This document shows positions 34,055-45,572 of a stretch of 64,000 nt of DNA, in pieces (position 1 is the first letter of the stretch; every line of letters starts with the position of its first letter). Origin of the DNA: Thalassia testudinum. Its lineage: Eukaryota > Streptophyta > Magnoliopsida > Alismatales > Hydrocharitaceae. The stretch is taken from positions 21,024,501 through 21,088,500 of the forward strand of contig JAZHRO010000073.1 of NCBI GenBank assembly GCA_037157565.1, in the 5' to 3' direction. The position numbers and the translations under genes are program-made. Below the pieces are notes generated by a model. It searched no databases and had not been told where the DNA came from. It saw nothing but the letters and a program-made list of their open reading frames with translations.

Positions 34055-34731
34055 CACCCCTATACCCACCATTCTTCTTCATCTCTACTTGCTCTACTCC
34101 CACCTACTCCGAAGCTCTAGTAGACTACCAAAGCTCCATTAGAGCTTACTCTCAAGCTCCAAAGGCCTCTTATTAGTATAATGATCCTATGCCCCACCAA
34201 ACATTCTTCCTTCATCCCACCACCTTCATAAGAAGCTTTGGAGCCATCCTCCCACCTCCATTCCGGTAGAAGATTGCCTCCGTCTCCTCACCTCCATTCC
34301 AGGGCCTCGATGAAGCATTCCTCTACCCAGTGTCCTCCTGCATCTCACCTCCTTCATCCAAGCTTCCGCCAGGCATCGTCGTCTCGCCGAACAGTCAATT
34401 CGGGAGATTTCCTCTCACCCCTATCTCTTTTATGCTTTTGTAATAAACATTGGAGTGATATATCATATTTGTTCCATCTCATTTTGTGAACTTGTCTCGC
34501 TTGTCTTTTTATTTCAAAAAAAACACAAAAATAACAAAACCTCAAAATACCAAAAAGAAATAAAATAAAGCACGATTTTTCAAACAAAGTAAACGTCGCC
34601 TCTCTGTATTTGACCCGGGACTCCCTTGGAGTTTCGGTTATAAATTATATTTGATAGACACATTTTGCGAGCTACGACAACGAGTTCTCTAAACCCTAAT
34701 TTTAATTTGCGAAACATGACTCATCAATTAT

Positions 34732-35653
34732 CATTTCCATGCTCCTATTCTCCAAAATCCAAGTTTCCAGGACCTTGAAAGTGTTATTGACTCCATCTAA
34801 ATTGTCCAAGTCTAAAAATTGTGGCTAAATCGAAGTCGACTTGGATTTTATAATTTCAATAGGATTTTCATTTTACTCTTCAAGGTCCATCTCACTAAGT
34901 TTTTCATCAAAATCATTTAATTCTAGTGAGACTTCATTTATAAATCCTTCACCCTCAACTTCAAAGAAATCTTAATCCTCATTTATATATGTCTCATAAT
35001 CATTTATTATTCCTAAGTCTATAGAGACATATTCTTCGTTTCCTAATTCAAGGATCTCAGGTGAAGAAATCAATTCATCTTTAATTGGTTGCTCTAAATC
35101 AACCTCATCATCCCACGTCTCATAAAATGTGTCCCCCATTATAGGTGCCTGAGCAAGTTCTAACAATGGCTCTCCTTGAGAGGTTTGTCCTGAGAATCAT
35201 CCTAAGATTGGACTAAAGCAACCACTAATCTCATCCTCAATTTTGACAGCCTCCCAAGTAATAACTCACCTGAGTCCTTATCCTCAACATCTTGAAGCTA
35301 ATCCAGCAAAGACTTGTTAAGATCATCAATCATTTTAATCACTGGCTCCAATGCTTTAATACAGGGTGTTGGCTGAGTTTCTAAAGATCGAATGGTATTC
35401 CTCAAGTTAACTAGCACCTTATCTTAGACCTGGTTTACCTGAGCCGAATAATTCACGTCAGGGTTGAGTGGGTTTGAGTTTAGTCTATGAGGGTCAAGGA
35501 ATTAAGGTTCTTGGGGTCCCCCCTAATAGTAATTCAGTTCAGGTTGTCCTCTAAGGAATGGTGATAAGAAGAGTAATCTTGGGGGGGGGGGGTATGTGTT
35601 GTAATTATCATATCCTTCTTGATTTCAGATCTTATTGGGTGGTTCATAAGAAG
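34732..35653 (-). pseudogene. Element C ORF, downstream part (unrecognised, acidic, coiled-coil)
   Basis: Read on the minus strand through several frames, the sequence encodes a PPPP-rich stretch (at the G run near 35581-35591), a likely coiled coil around LRNTIRSLETQPT and VIKMIDDLNKSLLD, and an acidic segment (35166-34972: YETWDDEVDLEQPIKDELISS). I do not recognise a family. It has multiple stops and is a relic. Confidence 0.5.
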
Positions 35654-36179
35654 ACAGGTGATAAACGTCAGTTTACCATCATTCTTATGCCCTAAAACAA
35701 GCCTAGCTCTTAAGATTTTAACTCCGCAAATGAGTTTTTAGGCTGCATTTAGGCATTCCTGTAGGTTAGGCATGCATTGCATTAGTTTGTATTTTTAATG
35801 TGTTTATTTGAGTGTCAGGGATAAGCAGAGAATCAAATCTCACAAACCCTAGCATTTTGGAAGGCAGAAGATGCAAAGGAAACCCAAATTCAACTGGATC
35901 TTAGCTGAATCTACCTCACCACAGCCGGATTCCGACTCCACTTAGTTGAGACTAGCTCATCTTAGCTCCATTCAGCTCATTTCAACTAGATGGAAGCTCA
36001 AGATAGCCCAACTCAGTTGCCTTCAGCTTAATTCCAACTCAACCTAGTTGTGGCTAGCTCATCTCAGCTCCATTCAGCTCACCTTAGCTGAATGGAAGCT
36101 CAGGCTAGCTCAACTTAGTTGATCCTAGCTCCATCCAACTCCTAAAAGTTCTACCTGACTAGGGTTAGCTACTACCATA

Positions 36180-37861
36180 TGTTGGTGCAAGGGCACCACG
36201 ATTGTTTATTTTGATGATAACAAAACACTTGTTATTTAACATTTGCTTTTTAGTCTAAGATTTTAGGACAATTGCAAATGGATACAAGTGTAAAGACGAT
36301 GTTCGAGCTCGCATCCATGGCAAATTGGAGGAGCTTGACAGAGGAGACGGAGCTTCGCGAGGAGAAATAGCTTGAAGAAGGCATGAAGATAAGAATAGGA
36401 TAGATTTCGTTTTATCTTATTGTATGTATTTTTCTTTTGTTGCTCTTTATTTTTTTCTTTCTTAGATTCATGTTAAAGAGCCTCAAAGTACCCTTACAGC
36501 AGTCTTAGGAACACTTGCACAATGCTAGGATACTTAGGATTTCCGTAGAGAACTTAGAAAACCTAAATAGGCTTCAGACAACCTTTTCAGACGTCTAATA
36601 TGATAATCAGATATCTGATAGTGAACTTTAAGATGTCTGAATGTTGAATCAGACTCCAATCATTTAGGGCTATTCTTAGAGCCTTCTGTCAATTGATTTC
36701 AAATGACTGACCCTTAGTCCAGACGTCTTAATAGACATCCAATTAGTGGAACGCTGGCTTAGAAAATGATTGTTAAGGTTTTGACCTTTGATCTTCTATC
36801 AGACGTCCTTAGAGGACTCCAGATATCTAATAAGTAGTCATTTTGCCTCGATTGACCCTAAATCACTTTCCTAAACTAATATAGCCATTTGGACCTTGGA
36901 AAATCCATTCATGCTGTACATTAGGTTTCCAGACGTCCAGACTTAGTGCCAGACGTCTGATATGTTGTCTGACTGAATTACTCTAGAACCCTGTTTAGGT
37001 TTGAACCAAGTCAGGAAGGAAACCTGCCTGGAATCAGACATCTGATTTAGTTTCTAGACATCTTAAGAATGACTTCCAAACATCTGATCTTTTTCCCAGA
37101 CATCTAATGACCCTATCAGATCATTAATGATTCTGATTACAGCCTATTTTACCTTGGGATAATTCCCAACGGCTATGGAAGCCTTCCAAGGCCTTCCAAA
37201 GACTTCCTAGGCCCTCTATAAATAGAGGAGTACCCTTGCCTTGCAAACACACACCTTAAGAAACTACTTTCCACTATATTGTGTCCAATTAATCATTAGA
37301 AGAGTTGTTGCTCTCCAAGCCTTAGTTCTAATCAAGAGAGCATCATCTAGCTGCGCACCTACTCTCCCGCCGTCCTTACAAGAGCGTCATAGTGCCATTG
37401 CATGGTTCATGCATCCACGTCATCAAATTTATGCACTTCCAGCAAAGGGAAGTTTCCTTACCTATAGTAGCTAGGTTTACATATTTGGGGCTCTATAGGT
37501 TGATTTCTATTTTACTTTGTTAATTGGTTGGGTATTCGCTTTGCAAATTCCCATCTCCATTGAGGGACAAAATACTCCTCATGAAGAGGAGGGGTTTGAG
37601 GAACGCTACCCTCTTACTTGTAGTGTGGCTGTATAGAGGTTGAACTACCCTCGTTAAAGTAGTTCGTTAGTTGATTTTGATCAACTTAGTCGATCTGAAA
37701 ATCCTAACTCGAGAGGGTTAGGTGGTAGTTTTCACCCGGTTTGGGTTTCCACCTAAAAATACTTGTGCATTGTGTGATTGTCTCTTTAGGAGATTATTTT
37801 ACATTATTTCCGCTTATTTTTCGCATCACGCAAATCTCACCCCCTCCCGTAGGAATCTTCA
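36180..37861 (+). mobile_element. Solo LTR, 1,682 bp, same family as 24545-26280
   Basis: It starts TGTTGGTGCAAGGGCACCACG and ends TAGGAATCTTCA, flanked by CCATA (36175-36179) and CCATC (37862-37866). The TATA palindrome CCCTCTATAAATAGAGG lies at about 37212-37228. It is more decayed than the copy at 24545, with many GACGTC cores now GACATC or GATATC. Confidence 0.82.
36588..37108 (+). repeat. Decayed AGACGTCT array
   Basis: About a dozen AGACGTCT derivatives lie upstream of the TATA box. Most have lost the central CpG (AGACATCT, AGATATCT, AGATGTCT), the pattern expected from methylated-cytosine deamination. Confidence 0.75.
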
Positions 37862-39550
37862 CCATCAACTAGCGAAGCCTAGTCAACTGAAGAAGCTCTC
37901 AACCAACTCAGGTCAGCTCAACTCCAACTCCTGAATAGTCCTCGGGAAGACCAGCTCCAGCTCACCTTAGCTCAAGACAGAAGAAAACCAGCTCAACTTG
38001 GCTTAGCTTGGCAACTAACAAAGAACTAGCTAGCTAAGCTAGCTACTGAGCTCTACTTTAGCTATCTTCAGCAGCAATTTACTCTGGCAAGCTTCGATGC
38101 GGCTCCATTTCAGCTCCTCCTTAATAAACCATAATCCTCCTACTTCCTCCTCTACTACTCTACCAGTTAAACTAGCTTAGCTAGCTTAGCTCAACTCCTA
38201 CTTCCCTACTTGACCAACCAACACCCTAAACCCTACCTAGCTAGCTCCACCAAATACACCTAACCCTGAGTCCACCTAATCTACCTAGTCCCACTCCTTT
38301 TGGTGCCAACCTAGACCTACCCTCTCACCCTACCACCACCACCAAAAGCCACCACAAAAGTGGCACCAAAACCCCCCACAACCACCCCATACTTGGTGCC
38401 ACTTTTTCCCTCCAAAAATTCCTTAATCTCAACCCTACACCCAAGCCTTAAACCCATCTCCACCCTTCCTTTTTTCCCTCCAAAATAATATCTTCTAGAA
38501 GCCTTCAAGGTTGGTGCCAAACCATGGCACCCTTCCCTAGTTGGCGCCACCTTTGATGTCTCTCCAACCACCAACTACCACCCCCTACCACCTCTTCATG
38601 TGACGCCACCCATCTTCCACCTTAGGATCCAATAACCACCACTAAAACCTAATCCCAACCCTCCATCTAATCCAAGTCAAACCCCTCCTTCCCTTCCTAT
38701 TAATACCCCATCTAACCACCACTAAACCCCATCCTTGGCTACCTAAAAACCCATACCTACACCTACCTAATTAGACTAAGGAAGGAGGAGAAGAGAAGAT
38801 TAAGGAGCAACATACCCACCTCCTTGGTGCCTTCTTCTTCTCTCTTCTTTCTTGTGCCAAGACAAGGAGCAAGCCCACTTCAAGGAGCACGGCCAAGCAG
38901 GAGCATAAGGGTGGTAGACATCCACCCTTTGAGGAGGAATAGAGGAGGATACCAGGAGCACAAGAGGTTTCTTCATAGTGCAGGAACCACCTCACTTGGA
39001 GTGAAAGCTTCTCGCTACTTGGAGGGGTTTTCTTCATCTTTATCCATCTTTTGTATTAGCTAGTGTCATCTTGTTTTTATTATAACAAGCATTCCGCTAC
39101 TTGTCTTCATTTCACTTGTAATACAAGAAATCATTTGCCTTTCAATTTCCTGTTTTCAATTTCGTGTGCTTTTTTCGAGTAGTTGTGGTGCACCACACTC
39201 CCTCTCTAATTATCCTAGGTCTCAACACACCTAGGGTGAGCTTAGAGGGGAGTTTATCTTATCACTTAGATTCTAGTTTGTAGGCGTGCTCTTCTTTAGC
39301 GTAGTCATCTTCGCATTCGTTACCGTTATTTCTAAAATCCTAAACATAACAAAAATCAAAAGACAGAAAGAAAAGTGTTGATTTGAGTGAGCGGAGAGAG
39401 AACCATCTATTTGACCAACAAAATTAGCCTCCTTGGATGACCCTAGATACCACCACTATCTAGGAATATAAATTTAAGAGTCGATCAGTTTTACGCATCT
39501 CAATGACAAAAACCTGCATTTAACAAATCTCATAAATCCGCATCAGCAGG

Positions 39551-39765
39551 GATCTATAATCAATGTAGCTCTGAGAAGTATAATAATCATAGTTTTGGTG
39601 TCTAGGGTTAGGCCTTGAACATTGAGGTCTAGAATCATATCCCAAATCAGAGTTATCCCAACTACTGGAAGGATGGTCATCGATCGAGTTGAGATAGTAA
39701 TCATCTTAGGCATAAGTGTTAGGAGGGTAGGGGTGGAAGTGTGTGTAGGATATAAAAGGATACAT
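39551..39765 (-). pseudogene. Element C ORF, N-terminal part (Tyr/Asp-rich, unrecognised)
   Basis: The minus-strand ATG at 39765 begins MYPFISYTHFHPYPPNTYA. An in-frame TAA follows, then DDYYLNSIDDHPSSSWDNSD and NYDYYTSQSYIDY. It sits where gag should start but lacks gag motifs. Reading continues across the solo LTR (LSSYEPPNK at about 35650). This is a non-canonical ORF of a non-autonomous element. No function can be assigned. Confidence 0.5.
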
Positions 39766-40950
39766 GGCATTGCAGGTGGAAAACAGATAAGAGAAAGGTA
39801 TCCTGCAATTCAACCTATCCTTAAGTGGATAGCCTAAAGCCCTATAAACTCCCAGAACCCATCTTAAGATTATAAATGATTTGATCTTCTTCTATCCGAT
39901 CAATCTAACTAGTTAGAGGGAGGAATAGGGAATAAAGATCTTCCTTTAGCTTGCACCTCAGGTTCCTTTGATACCCCCCAACTACTGTCATTTGACAGTA
40001 CTCCCCTAGGTAGACATTAAATGGATCGGTAGAAGTAGATTAATTGAAAATAATCTCACTTTGAGCCCTAAGCGAGTCAATCCTTAAGGCCAACATCTAC
40101 TTAATTTTAATTAGGCTTAGGTTTGAATGTGCTCTTGGAATGTAGTGGGCCCTTTTACTAGGTTGTGCCCTTAATAATCAGTTTCAATGTGTATGCATGA
40201 ACAACCAGGGTTTGCAAACAAGGTTATTTTATGATGTGTCTTTTAGGGTTCAACCTTGTTTAGTAGCTTTTAGGGTTCAATTATTAGGTTTGTTCAATCA
40301 GGTTCAGTAGAACACTCCATGTTTTAAAAGCATAGATGTGAGTATATTCCTTTAAAATCAAAAAATAATGTAGAGTGTCTAGTTTAGCCCTAACAATTGA
40401 GTCCTAGGGGGCAACTACTTGATGAATCAATTTTATTTGAAGTGGTACAACCCAAACAAATCAATCAATTAGCTTGTAGCACCACTTAATTAAGGCACAC
40501 AAAAATGTTTAACTTATTCAGATTTCTACTCACTTATGTGTGCATTGAGTTAATGTTTACCGGATCCACTAGTTAGATTCCAGTTAAGTAGTAGAATCAA
40601 AGTAGAGTGGTGCACCTTAGGTCGAGAGTTACGGGTGTTAATGTGTATATTTCATATCAATTCCCACAATCAGAACATAATATTTTTTTTGTATTTTTAA
40701 TTTATCTGTAAGGGTGACGAGGGTGAAGGTGACAAATAGCACAAAATCTGGCATAGGACTTATGCGAACACCTAAGTTGATTCAGACTAAGTTATTTGTA
40801 TGGCGAACTGAAATCTAGGGTATGGGGGTGGGGGATAAACCTACAAAACCTTCATCTCCACTTTACTCCAATCTACAACTTCAACTCACCTCATTTTGAG
40901 TACCTACAATCATTGCAAATCAAAGAGGGTAAAAATCAAAGATTGTTGCC
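39766..40950 (-). other. Element C leader
   Basis: This is a diverged counterpart of the A and B leaders: 'ggttcctttgataccccccaactactg' type block at about 39961, and the paired lines around 40530-40640. It is non-coding. Confidence 0.75.
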
Positions 40951-40968
40951 TCCCCAGCAATGACGCCA
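40951..40968 (-). other. Element C primer binding site (tRNA-Asp, three mismatches)
   Basis: The plus strand reads TCCCCAGCAATGACGCCA, the tRNA-Asp 3' end with three transitions, three bases from the LTR start at 40972. It is placed as in element B. Confidence 0.85.
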
Positions 40969-40971
40969 AAA

Positions 40972-42492
40972 TGATGACTCAGAAAATTCACGAAGAAAAG
41001 AGAGATTAGGGTTTCACAGAAACCTGCATCGTAGTACGAGAGAAAAATCTAGCTATCAGATAAAATTATGGAGACTCAGTGAGTCCTGGGTAGAATATGG
41101 GGAGGCGAACGTTTGATTAAGAAATTTGCATTTGGTGTTATTTGATTTTGGGGATTTTTGGCTTTTGTATTTTTTGTAATTTTATAGAGGTAGGATGATA
41201 ATGAAATAACTGAGCTATTCTACTTACAATTAAAATAAACAAGTAGAGAGATAAAATAATTTTAATTAATTCTATTTCAATCCACAAGTTTATTACAAGA
41301 TTATGAAAATAAGCAATAATAGAGAGGGGGATGAGATAAGTCTCCTGAAGTGGTTGTTCGGCAAGACCATGGTGCTTGTCGGTAGCTGGACGAAGGGGAT
41401 AAAGTGCAAGTCGACGGGGATGAGACACAGGAGGAACCCAGGTAGAGGAAAGCTTCACCAAGCTAATGGGAATACCTAAGCTATGGGAAAGGGGGTAAGG
41501 TGATAGAGGTGATCTACTACCTGAATGAAGGAGAGGGGACAGCTCTAAGGTTTCCTATGAAGGTGGTGTAAAGAGGGTCGAGTATTTGGTGGAGGGAAGG
41601 ATTACTACACTAATAGGAGCACCTTGAAGCTTGGGAGTAGAGTTATGGAGGCTTTGGAATGCTTCCTAAGCTCTAGAAATAGGTGGGATAGCTGTAGGTA
41701 GAGATGGGTAGAAAAGGAGGGGGTTAAAGGCTTTATAGTGGTGGATGGGGTTTATGGTCGGGTGCTCCCCGCATGTGCAGTGCACTACTGCATCGAGTGC
41801 TAGCACATGTATTGCACTCTGATAGCGCTTAGGCTGTCACACACATCTGCCTCCACACATCGCATCTCCCCACTAGCACGTGCTACTGTTGCGTTGTCAT
41901 GCTGCTGTGCATGCTGCACTAGCTCGAAAGTCTAATTGGGCACGTTGAAGGAAATTTTAGGGCTCATGGGGTGAGTTGAAGTTGTAGATTCGACCTCTCC
42001 TTAGGAATGGCACTTGAGACCAATGAGCTATGGAGGTCTTTGTGTCAAGAAGACCTTCCAACTGATGGGGCAACATGGCATGCCTATGGCCGTTGGATGA
42101 AGATCCAATGGCCCAGATCTGATGGTGCGGATGGAGAGAGGCTGTGGTGGCCCTTGGACGGCCTGGATGGCAGCACGTGGCACCATCTAGGTCGTCCATC
42201 TTCAAATGCTTGCAGAGGATGCCACAGATATTCGTTGGACAGATTTTCACGTCGTTGGGCTGCGATTGTCGTTCCAGATCCATCCATACAGTTGGATTCA
42301 TCATTTGAAGCCCCGAAATATGTCGTCCTGTCCCCTAGCCATAAAGGTGTGTAAATTAATATACAATTTATACAAGTTAACCTAAATGCAATATGATGAA
42401 TGTTATGCAGTATTTGCAATGTTAACTATATCTAAACAGCTTAGGATCCTACATAAATAGGAATGTTAAGCTAGATAAATGTGTTTACATCA
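40972..42492 (-). repeat. Element C 5' LTR, 1,521 bp
   Basis: It runs from TGATGACTCAG (40972) to GTTTACATCA (42492) on the plus strand, with the same end sequence as the B LTR. It contains a CACGTG site (42174-42179), an inverted repeat GTTGGATGAAGATCCAAT (about 42091), a degenerate tRNA-like module (41986-42030) and a TATA box (about 41732-41738, CACTATAAAG on the minus strand). AGGAG follows at 42493-42497 as the probable target duplicate. Confidence 0.88.
41986..42030 (-). promoter_or_regulatory. Degenerate tRNA-like module in C LTR
   Basis: On the minus strand an A-box-like TAGCTCATTGG (42020-42030) and a B-box-like GGTCGAATCT (41986-41995) are only 24 nt apart, as if seven bases were lost. 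It lies in the same position relative to the CACGTG site and TATA box as the better copies. Confidence 0.45.
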
Positions 42493-42497
42493 AGGAG

Positions 42498-43270
42498 CCT
42501 AGTGGATGCAGCCTGTGGAGAAAACTTTGAGTATAGATGAAAATAGTGCATTTGAATTATTTGAAAACATGAGTGAAAATTATCTAAACAATGCCTCCAT
42601 GGAAACTTTTGGAAGATCCATGCAACCTAGAATTGGAATTTATGAGGTCCAATAGAGTTCAAATAATGTAGATATGAATCTGATCTGTGAAAACTTGAAC
42701 AAGGTTGAGGTTGTATCTAAAAAATTGTATGAGCTAATGAGCCAGAATAGGAAGGGAGCAATCCTCCCATCACCCACTATCTAAGCTCCCTTAGGGAGGA
42801 AGTTTGTAAACAAGCTGTACATGGCTCAAGATGCGAGCTAATTGACCCAGAGCCCTTCTGATGGGACCCAAGCAGGGACCTTTGATACCTGCTATCATGA
42901 TTCCACACAACTATCCTCATCATCACCTACACATGAGGATGTGTTAGCTATCCAAGGAAATAGTAGAAACAATCCTTTCTCCAACACTTATAATCCCAGT
43001 TGGAGGAACCAACCAAATTTTTCTTGGAAACTAGCAGATTTCACAATCCAAACCCTACCAGATGAACCCTAGTTTTCCTAATACTTATAATCAGGGTCGA
43101 ACCAATCAACCTTTTCCCACTAACTAGCCTAGCCAAACTGAGTTGGCTATCCTAAATTAAAACTAGCAACTGATGTAGACAAACACTTCCATGTTGCAAG
43201 CTATGCAATAATTGACCTATTCCATCAGGGATCTAAAGAATCAATTTGGGCTTAACTGGAGTGCAACGCT
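42498..43270 (+). pseudogene. Element E: Athila-type gag fragment
   Basis: Plus-strand pieces match B gag in order: MSENYLNNASMETFGRS, NLICENLNKVEVVSKK, SSSPTHEDVLAIQGNSRNN and FSNTYNPSWRNQPNFSWK, then MLQAMQ and SIRDLKNQFGLN. Several stops occur. The upstream part of this element lies beyond C, to the left of the window. Its downstream part ends near 43270, where unrelated leader-like sequence begins. Confidence 0.8.
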
Positions 43271-44442
43271 TAATTCACCACTATTCCTTGTTTTATTTGA
43301 TTATATTTGAGCACTAACTTTCCCTATTTGATTTCTTCTGATTTTGCAAGGTACATCACGAGCCAATCTTCTGCACAAAACAGCCACTCCTGGGGTAGGT
43401 AATTTCTGTTCTTCCCTAATCAACCTTCTAATCTTGGGAAGATAAAAAAGGAAACAAATCAATTAGGAACTACCTATCTTATTTTCATAGTAATTATCAT
43501 TAAAGAGACAAGTTTCCTGATTTGCAAAAAATTTTCACATCTGATTGAAGCTTGAGGTGATTCTATTTAGAAATCCCTACCTTGATTTTCTATACCTACT
43601 AGGGATTATGCTTAATTTGTAATCTTCTTGGACCACGCACTTCTTGTTTAAAGTCCAAGAAGAACATCCTGAAATTTAATTGGACTTGAAATAGAGCCAA
43701 TTAGGGTTTTCAACATTAGGGTTTGGAGTGCTAGTTCACATTTGCCTGAATTAAAGGAAATCAACCCTCCTGCACTTGTGTGCTACCCATACCCTTTTTT
43801 GAAAAGATCTAATCAAGAAAAACCCTAAAACCAAGCTCTAATTTTACTTGAACCCTAAAATTCTTGGACCTAATAACCTAAGAGTCAAACCAGGGTGATT
43901 TCTAGGTCTTGACCTAGAATTCACCCTTATTCCTTTAGGGTAGGTCAGGTGAAGTTGGTCTACATTGTAGGCCAACCAACCTCCAAATTAGGTCACAAGA
44001 CAAATCAACTTCTAATCAAGTGAAATTCAAGGCAGTAATTAGGCTAAAATTGGTAGATTTAAAGTCTTAAGTTTGTACATTCCGGTCTACTTGGAACCGC
44101 TGTGACAAGGAAGGTCGAGTGGGGGAAACCCTGTAACCCATGGGGATGCTCTACCGTGTAGGGGTCTTTATGGGGCTCTCCTTTCCTGGCTACCCAGGTA
44201 ATTCTCGGATGTGCGAATTTCTGATTTAAAGGTATCATCCGCCTCAAAACCGCCTTAGTCATCCAAAAATCTTTGGGTGCCTTGATTGGGTCCAATTCAT
44301 ATCCAGTCCCTCATCTTTTCTCTAGAGCACACAGACAGGAAGGTCCTTAGGCTTTTAACTTAAGGGGCCTCATTATATCTTCTCGGGATTTCTAAATCTG
44401 ATCTAATCAACTCCAATCTGATCCTGAGTTTGATTCTAAATC
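43271..44442 (+). other. Element H leader-like region
   Basis: The part from about 43560 to 44400 is an inverted copy (diverged) of 58070-58785, the leader of element F: 'ggaaggtcgagtgggggaaa' and 'tccaaaaatctttgggtgcc' occur in both. No LTR or primer site is visible at its left border, so the 5' end of H is missing. Confidence 0.65.
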
Positions 44443-45572
44443 TTGATTCCACCACTTGATTCAAAAATGCAACCTGACATGCTAGGAAAAGTGATTAGGA
44501 AACCTGTGTCCCAAATGACTCTCAAAGATAAGATAATTGAGACTGCCTATGGACACCATGAAGAATATTATGGATCCTTAGATAGGGACATGTTGGCAAA
44601 AACAGCAAACCACATTATGAACCACATTGAAATAATACTGATACGAATAAACTACGATTCAACCTAGGATGATCTCTTAGTAGAACATATTGAATTGGTG
44701 AAATTACACAACAACGATTGGCTGCAATATTGGTTAAATCCTTCATTTTCGAAAGAACTCCAGAATCTTTTGGAGAGATGGGGAAAATTGCTGAATAAGT
44801 TATATAAAACCATTGATCAAAAATACTCATCAGAAGTTAATCGGACATCTTGGAGTAATTCTAGTGATCTACATAATTTCCCAAATCCTAGGTTTAATGA
44901 TCTAGGTTGTTGTAGACTCCCAACCCAAATGGAATTTGATTCAAATTACATACAGATTAATATGCCTAATCCTGAGATGGGTTGGGAGGATCCAATTGCA
45001 GGTGATCACGATTTCAAACCAACCCTAGGAAACCAGGAAGTCAGTCCATCAAGCTTAGATTTCCCAGACACCTGTGATGATGAAATTGAAACAAAACCTC
45101 TCGAGGGTGTAAATTCTGCCCCTTATTCTGATAAGGTGACTCTCGAGAGCAATTTTGACATCCCTACAGAGCCCAGCCTAGATCCTAGTGACCCAATGCC
45201 TACCTTTGACCTAGAATCTAGATCTGAGCCTAATTGGGATGATTATGAGGCCCCATATGATGAGACATAGATTTCGAATCTGAATTACGATTCATGGCCT
45301 ATATTTGATGATTACACCTCTCCGACCTCCTCAGAGACACAAATTGATTTTTCGAAAGTCACGCAAATCTATGATACAGAAACCAAGGAGTTGGAAGTGT
45401 TGGGAATCGATTAGGTCTACCCTAGGAGCCAAGAAGCTGAGCCTATGCCTAATAAGGATACCTTTTTAGGCTCAAAATCTGAAATTAGGTTAGATCCAAG
45501 TCAAGTTGCTGATTCTACACATCTTGATTCTCTCTGTGGTGGAACTCTCGATCTGGAATCAGGTTCAGAACA
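44443..45572 (+). pseudogene. Element H ORF (unrecognised, non-gag)
   Basis: A single plus-strand frame begins near MIPPLDSKMQPDMLGKVI and runs past 45570, with in-frame stops at 44665, 45268 and 45412. Segments include MTLKDKIIETAYGHHEEYYG, HNNDWLQYWLNPSFSKELQN and a long acidic tail (PTFDLESRSEPNWDDYEAP). It follows a leader homologous to that of element F but lacks the F gag. I do not recognise the family. It is cut by the left LTR of element F at 45573. Confidence 0.55.

Larger units (their letters stand above)
1..34726 (+). mobile_element. Element A: Athila-type Ty3/gypsy retrotransposon, gag-protease only, 5' end off window
   Basis: Element A is read on the plus strand: leader, gag, protease, acidic linker, 3' untranslated region and 3' LTR (33081-34726). 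Its 5' LTR lies left of the window. Each part matches the corresponding part of the intact element B (on the minus strand) in order. Reverse transcriptase, RNase H and integrase are absent: the linker near 6620 runs almost directly into sequence that in B follows the end of pol. A solo LTR (2338-5007) and a CACTA transposon (7196-32143) interrupt it. The reading frame is full of stops. A is best read as an old non-autonomous Athila derivative that would have needed pol from a relative. Confidence 0.88.
33081..34726 (+). repeat. Element A 3' LTR, 1,646 bp
   Basis: It starts TGATAAACACAC right after the polypurine tract and ends GACTCATCA. Order of parts: palindrome-like GACGCCATGTGGCGC (about 33386-33400, a CACGTG gone to CATGTG), an inverted repeat CCATTGGATC/TCCAATGG (about 33461-33482), a tRNA-like module (33622-33672), repeated CTTTAGTAAC motifs (about 33880 and 33983), and a TATA box (34047-34054). 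Divergence from the B LTR is high, so A is much older. The following ATTAT (34727-34731) should be the target duplicate. Confidence 0.9.
35659..39545 (+). mobile_element. Solo LTR in element C (about 2.2 kb plus a nested LTR)
   Basis: It starts TGATAAACGTCAG and ends AATCCGCATCA, flanked by ACAGG (35654-35658) and GCAGG (39546-39550), four of five bases matching. Without the nested solo LTR it is about 2,200 bp. It contains low-complexity AGCTCA/CAACTC sequence (about 35935-36170 and 37870-38215). No internal coding region was found. Orientation is not certain. The ends resemble gypsy LTRs of the Tat type, which is tentative. Confidence 0.65.
34732..42492 (-). mobile_element. Element C: Athila-related non-autonomous element, right part
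   Basis: C is on the minus strand with its 5' LTR at 40972-42492, a primer site at 40951-40968, a leader, an ORF starting at 39765, and acidic coding sequence continuing to 34732, where element A is inserted. A solo LTR (35659-39545) interrupts it. Its 3' part is left of the window. No gag, protease or pol motif is visible in the present part. Confidence 0.8.

Noticed and set aside
38317..39063. Short frames in the solo LTR that might be a host exon
   Set aside because: They are low-complexity Pro/Thr/Ser or Gly-rich frames inside an LTR flanked by a near-perfect duplicate. No domain is recognised.
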